Made by a program: the position numbers and the translations under genes. The notes under the pieces were generated by a model. That model worked only from the letters and a program-made list of their open reading frames with translations, was not told the origin of the DNA and did no database searches. This document shows positions 30,336 to 32,746 of a stretch of DNA of 32,746 nucleotides, in pieces. The first letter of the stretch is position 1. Every line of letters starts with the position of its first letter. The stretch lies in NCBI GenBank assembly GCA_009773205.1, contig WPAE01000001.1, forward strand, positions 1 through 32,746. Direction: 5' to 3'. Source of the stretch: Ignavibacteria bacterium (GTDB lineage: Bacteria; Bacteroidota; Ignavibacteria; Ignavibacteriales; Melioribacteraceae).

Positions 30336-32435
30336 TTAATTCAACCCTCTTTTCTTTAACAACGATTCAACTTTTGGCTCTCTTCCTCTAAATTTCTTAT
30401 AAGAAATCATTGGATCTTCTGTGCCGCCTTTTGCAAGAATATATTCTCTAAAAGCATCTGCATACTTTTTATCGAATAGTGAAGTCTCTTTAAATGCTTG
30501 AAATGCATCAGCATCAAGAACAGCAGCCCAAATGTAGCTATAATAACCAGCCGAATAACCACCGGTAATATGCCCAAAGTTTGTTGTTTGGTAACGTGCT
30601 TCAATTTCAGGTATCAATCCAATTTTAGTTAAAGATTCTTTTTCAAATAAAGGTACATCTTTTTCAGTATTATCAGTCAAGGTGTGCCAATCCATATCAA
30701 GAAAAGAAGCAGCTAAATATTCTACTGTTTCAAAACCTTGATTGAACAATCTTGAATTCTCAAGTTTGGAAATCAGCTCATTCGGAATTACATCACCTGT
30801 TTGATAATGTTTAGCGTACATTTTTAGAACTGCTGGTTCTAATGCCCAATGCTCCATAATTTGCGATGGAAGTTCTACGAAATCGCGCGGCATAAAACGG
30901 GCGCCTGGATAAACAGAGTTTTGAAATAATGAATTTAATCCGTGTCCTAATTCGTGAAATAGTGTATTTACTTCATCAATACTCATCAGCGCAGGCTTAT
31001 CTTTTGTAGGTTTAGAAAAATTGCCTACATTATAAACTAATGGAGTTATAAACTTACTTTCTATGTTGGATTGACTTCTGAACCCACTTGCCCAAGCACC
31101 GCTTCTTTTGCCATCTCGTGGATAATAATCCGAATAAAATATTCCAATATGTTTTCCATCTGCCTCTTGAACTTCAAACACTTCAACATCAGAATGATAT
31201 ACTTGAATATCATTACGCGGGATAAATTTTATCCCAAAAAGTTTTGAGGCAACTTCAAAAGCTCCTGTTCTTACATTTTCCATTTTGAAATATGGTCTTA
31301 GCATTGCTTCATCCAAATCGTACTTTTCTTTTTTCAATCTTTCTGCATAAAACCACCAGTCCCAAGCGGCAATCTTAAATTTTGCACCATCTTTATAAAC
31401 AAGATTTTGCAAATCTGCACTTTCCATTTTAGCACGTTTAAGAGCAGGTTCCCAAAGTTCCAATAAAAACTTATAAACCGCTTCTGCGTTCTTTGCCATA
31501 TTCTTTTCCAATACAAAATCTGCATGTGTTTTATAGCCTAAAAGATTTGCCTTATCAACTCTAAGAGATACAATTCTTGCAATTACATTTTTATTATCAG
31601 CTTCGTTGTTGTTGTTACCGCGGTTTATATAAGACTTAAATACTTTTTCTCTTAAATCTCTTATTTTAGAATAAGTTAAGAATGGAATAAAACTTGGTTT
31701 TTGAAGTGAGAACGCCCACTTGTCTTGATAACCTTTTGCGGCTGCTAATTCTTTTGCTGCATTTTTAACATCGTCTGGCAAACCGTTTAAATCTTCTTGC
31801 TTATCAATTACTAAAGCAATCGCATTTGTTTCCTTTAATAGATTTTCGCTAAACCTTAACCCTAGCATAGATAATTCTTGATTAATTTTTCTCAATTTAT
31901 CTTTTCCTTCGGAGTTCAGATTTGCACCGCTTCTAACAAAATTTGAATAATAGTTTTCGAGTGTAGTCAATTCTTCTTGCGATAATTTAAGCGATTCTTT
32001 TTCCTTATAAATTGTTTTTATTTTTTCAAATAGCTGCTCATTAAGATTAATATCATCCCTGTGTTTCGATAAGATAGGAGTAACTGTACGTGCAATTTTT
32101 TGAAGTTCATCGTTTGTATTTGCGCTGTTCAATCCAAAAAAAACACGATTTACTTTTGTTAAAAATTCACCAGTTTTTTCCATTGCAATTATTGTGTTCT
32201 TAAAAGTTGGCTTTTCTTTATTATTGATTATTGCATCAATTTCTGCCTTCTCTAATCTAACTCCCTCATTAAATGCTGGTAAAAAATGCTCAGGCTTAAT
32301 TGAGTTGAATGGCGGTGTCTCGAAAGGTGTTGACCACTTATTGAAAAAAGGATTTTCCATTTTGTTCTCTTGCGCAATATTTGTTAATGAAAAACCAATC
32401 AGAATTAATGTAAATAAAAATAATTTTCGATTCAT
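30336..32435 (-). CDS. dcp: M3 family metallopeptidase, Dcp-like, exported
   Basis: 699 aa. An N-terminal signal peptide MNRKLFLFTLILIGFSLTNIAQ is followed by NPFFNKWSTPFETPPFNSIKPEHFLPAF, the typical opening of peptidyl-dipeptidase Dcp. The zinc site is FHELGHGLNSLF with His494, Glu495 and His498, and the third ligand Glu lies in the later helix. WASGFRSQ and YPRDGKRSGAWASG, and FGHITGGYSAGYYSYIW near the C-terminus, also match. Length is that of Dcp. It would cut dipeptides from peptide ends in the periplasm. Plain oligopeptidase A is the alternative; the signal peptide and wording favour Dcp. Confidence 0.93.
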   Translation of the reverse strand: MNRKLFLFTLILIGFSLTNIAQENKMENPFFNKWSTPFETPPFNSIKPEHFLPAFNEGVRLEKAEIDAIINNKEKPTFKNTIIAMEKTGEFLTKVNRVFFGLNSANTNDELQKIARTVTPILSKHRDDINLNEQLFEKIKTIYKEKESLKLSQEELTTLENYYSNFVRSGANLNSEGKDKLRKINQELSMLGLRFSENLLKETNAIALVIDKQEDLNGLPDDVKNAAKELAAAKGYQDKWAFSLQKPSFIPFLTYSKIRDLREKVFKSYINRGNNNNEADNKNVIARIVSLRVDKANLLGYKTHADFVLEKNMAKNAEAVYKFLLELWEPALKRAKMESADLQNLVYKDGAKFKIAAWDWWFYAERLKKEKYDLDEAMLRPYFKMENVRTGAFEVASKLFGIKFIPRNDIQVYHSDVEVFEVQEADGKHIGIFYSDYYPRDGKRSGAWASGFRSQSNIESKFITPLVYNVGNFSKPTKDKPALMSIDEVNTLFHELGHGLNSLFQNSVYPGARFMPRDFVELPSQIMEHWALEPAVLKMYAKHYQTGDVIPNELISKLENSRLFNQGFETVEYLAASFLDMDWHTLTDNTEKDVPLFEKESLTKIGLIPEIEARYQTTNFGHITGGYSAGYYSYIWAAVLDADAFQAFKETSLFDKKYADAFREYILAKGGTEDPMISYKKFRGREPKVESLLKKRGLN

Positions 32436-32635
32436 TGTCTCCTTCCTTGTTTAATTTAGTTTTATTAATCCTACAACTGAAATCTTACTTAGTGTGTAAA
32501 ACCAGACTATTCACAATGTTCCTATTCAATATATTCTTTGCCTAAAATATAAGTATAGCAGTTTTAATTGTACACAACTGAAGCAGTTAGCATATAGAAA
32601 TCATGCCGTGTCTAAAGCTATTCCTTTTGAATTCA
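32436..32635. other. Spacer upstream of the peptidase gene
   Basis: About 200 bp of AT-rich DNA. GAAGGAG (about 32437-32443 on the minus strand) is the ribosome binding site of the peptidase gene. Nothing else recognised. Confidence 0.4.
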
Positions 32636-32746
32636 ATAAATGAGCTCACTATAAAAAGGTATTTCGGATGAAAAAATGCTTTGATTATTGCTCAAATTCA
32701 AAGTGCAAAAACTCAATTTGAGGCTTTTTAGAGTAGGCTCATTTAT
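32636..32746. mobile_element. MITE-like repeat copy 2, both ends present
   Basis: 111 bp. Left end ATAAATGAGCTCACT; right end AGTAGGCTCATTTAT, whose reverse complement ATAAATGAGCCTACT differs from the left end at two bases and equals the left end of copy 1. It carries the same 17-codon ORF (32668-32721) and terminator-like hairpin (CTCAAATT/AATTTGAG then GCTTTTT). TATAAA at 32650-32655 near the left end could act as a -10 box. The window stops exactly at its right end. Confidence 0.75.

Overview
The window looks like about 33 kb of chromosome from an AT-rich, anaerobe-type bacterium of the Bacteroidota/Chlorobi group, most likely Ignavibacteria-like. This is inferred from gene content (fused 2-oxoacid dehydrogenase E1, VOR-type ferredoxin oxidoreductase, MetX/MetY methionine route, transaldolase-type Pgi) and from spacers full of small palindromic repeats. 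No rRNA or other taxonomic marker is present, so the assignment is tentative.

Layout. 1-560: a decayed GIY-YIG nuclease gene next to tRNA-Ser(GGA). 558-5625 (+): a DegT-type sugar aminotransferase with its own terminator, yebC, then a tightly overlapping sugar kinase / nucleotidyltransferase / epimerase set that should turn a free sugar into an epimerised NDP-sugar. 5715-5967: a CAU-anticodon tRNA gene split in its D-loop by 178 bp of palindromic DNA. 6179-9241 (-): a phosphohexomutase and a glucose-6-phosphate isomerase. 9431-13566 (-): methionine biosynthesis (metX, aspartate kinase, metY). metY is preceded by two tandem transcription attenuators, each coding for a small peptide with the same Met-Met-Cys-Met-Met core. 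14243-16615: an AHSA1/SRPBCC protein (+), then a beta-barrel protein, an unknown protein and a lipoprotein (-). 16653-16846 (-): a structured non-coding RNA with its own promoter and terminator, possibly a 6S RNA. 17026-18810 (+): endonuclease III and an EamA transporter. 18891-26036 (+): a lipoate-dependent 2-oxoacid dehydrogenase locus (lpd, lipB, fused E1, E2, lipA). 26077-26759 (-): an MNT/HEPN pair with a nonsense codon in HEPN. 27392-30279 (+): a four-subunit 2-oxoisovalerate-type ferredoxin oxidoreductase behind an Ile/Leu-rich leader peptide and terminator. 30336-32435 (-): an exported M3 peptidase. The window ends in a 111-bp MITE-like repeat whose relatives lie at 20994 and 27094.

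The strongest candidate for an undescribed system is the tandem Met/Cys leader-peptide attenuator upstream of metY (13595-14107). Both units keep the MMCMM core, exactly ten residues after it, 22-23 nt to a terminator with the same 9-bp stem, and a sequence late in the leader that can pair with the terminator's 5' side. A sigma70-like promoter precedes the outer leader. The other notable items are the interrupted tRNA, the 6S-like RNA, the Ile/Leu leader before the VOR operon, and the MITE carrying a 17-codon Cys-rich ORF and a terminator hairpin.
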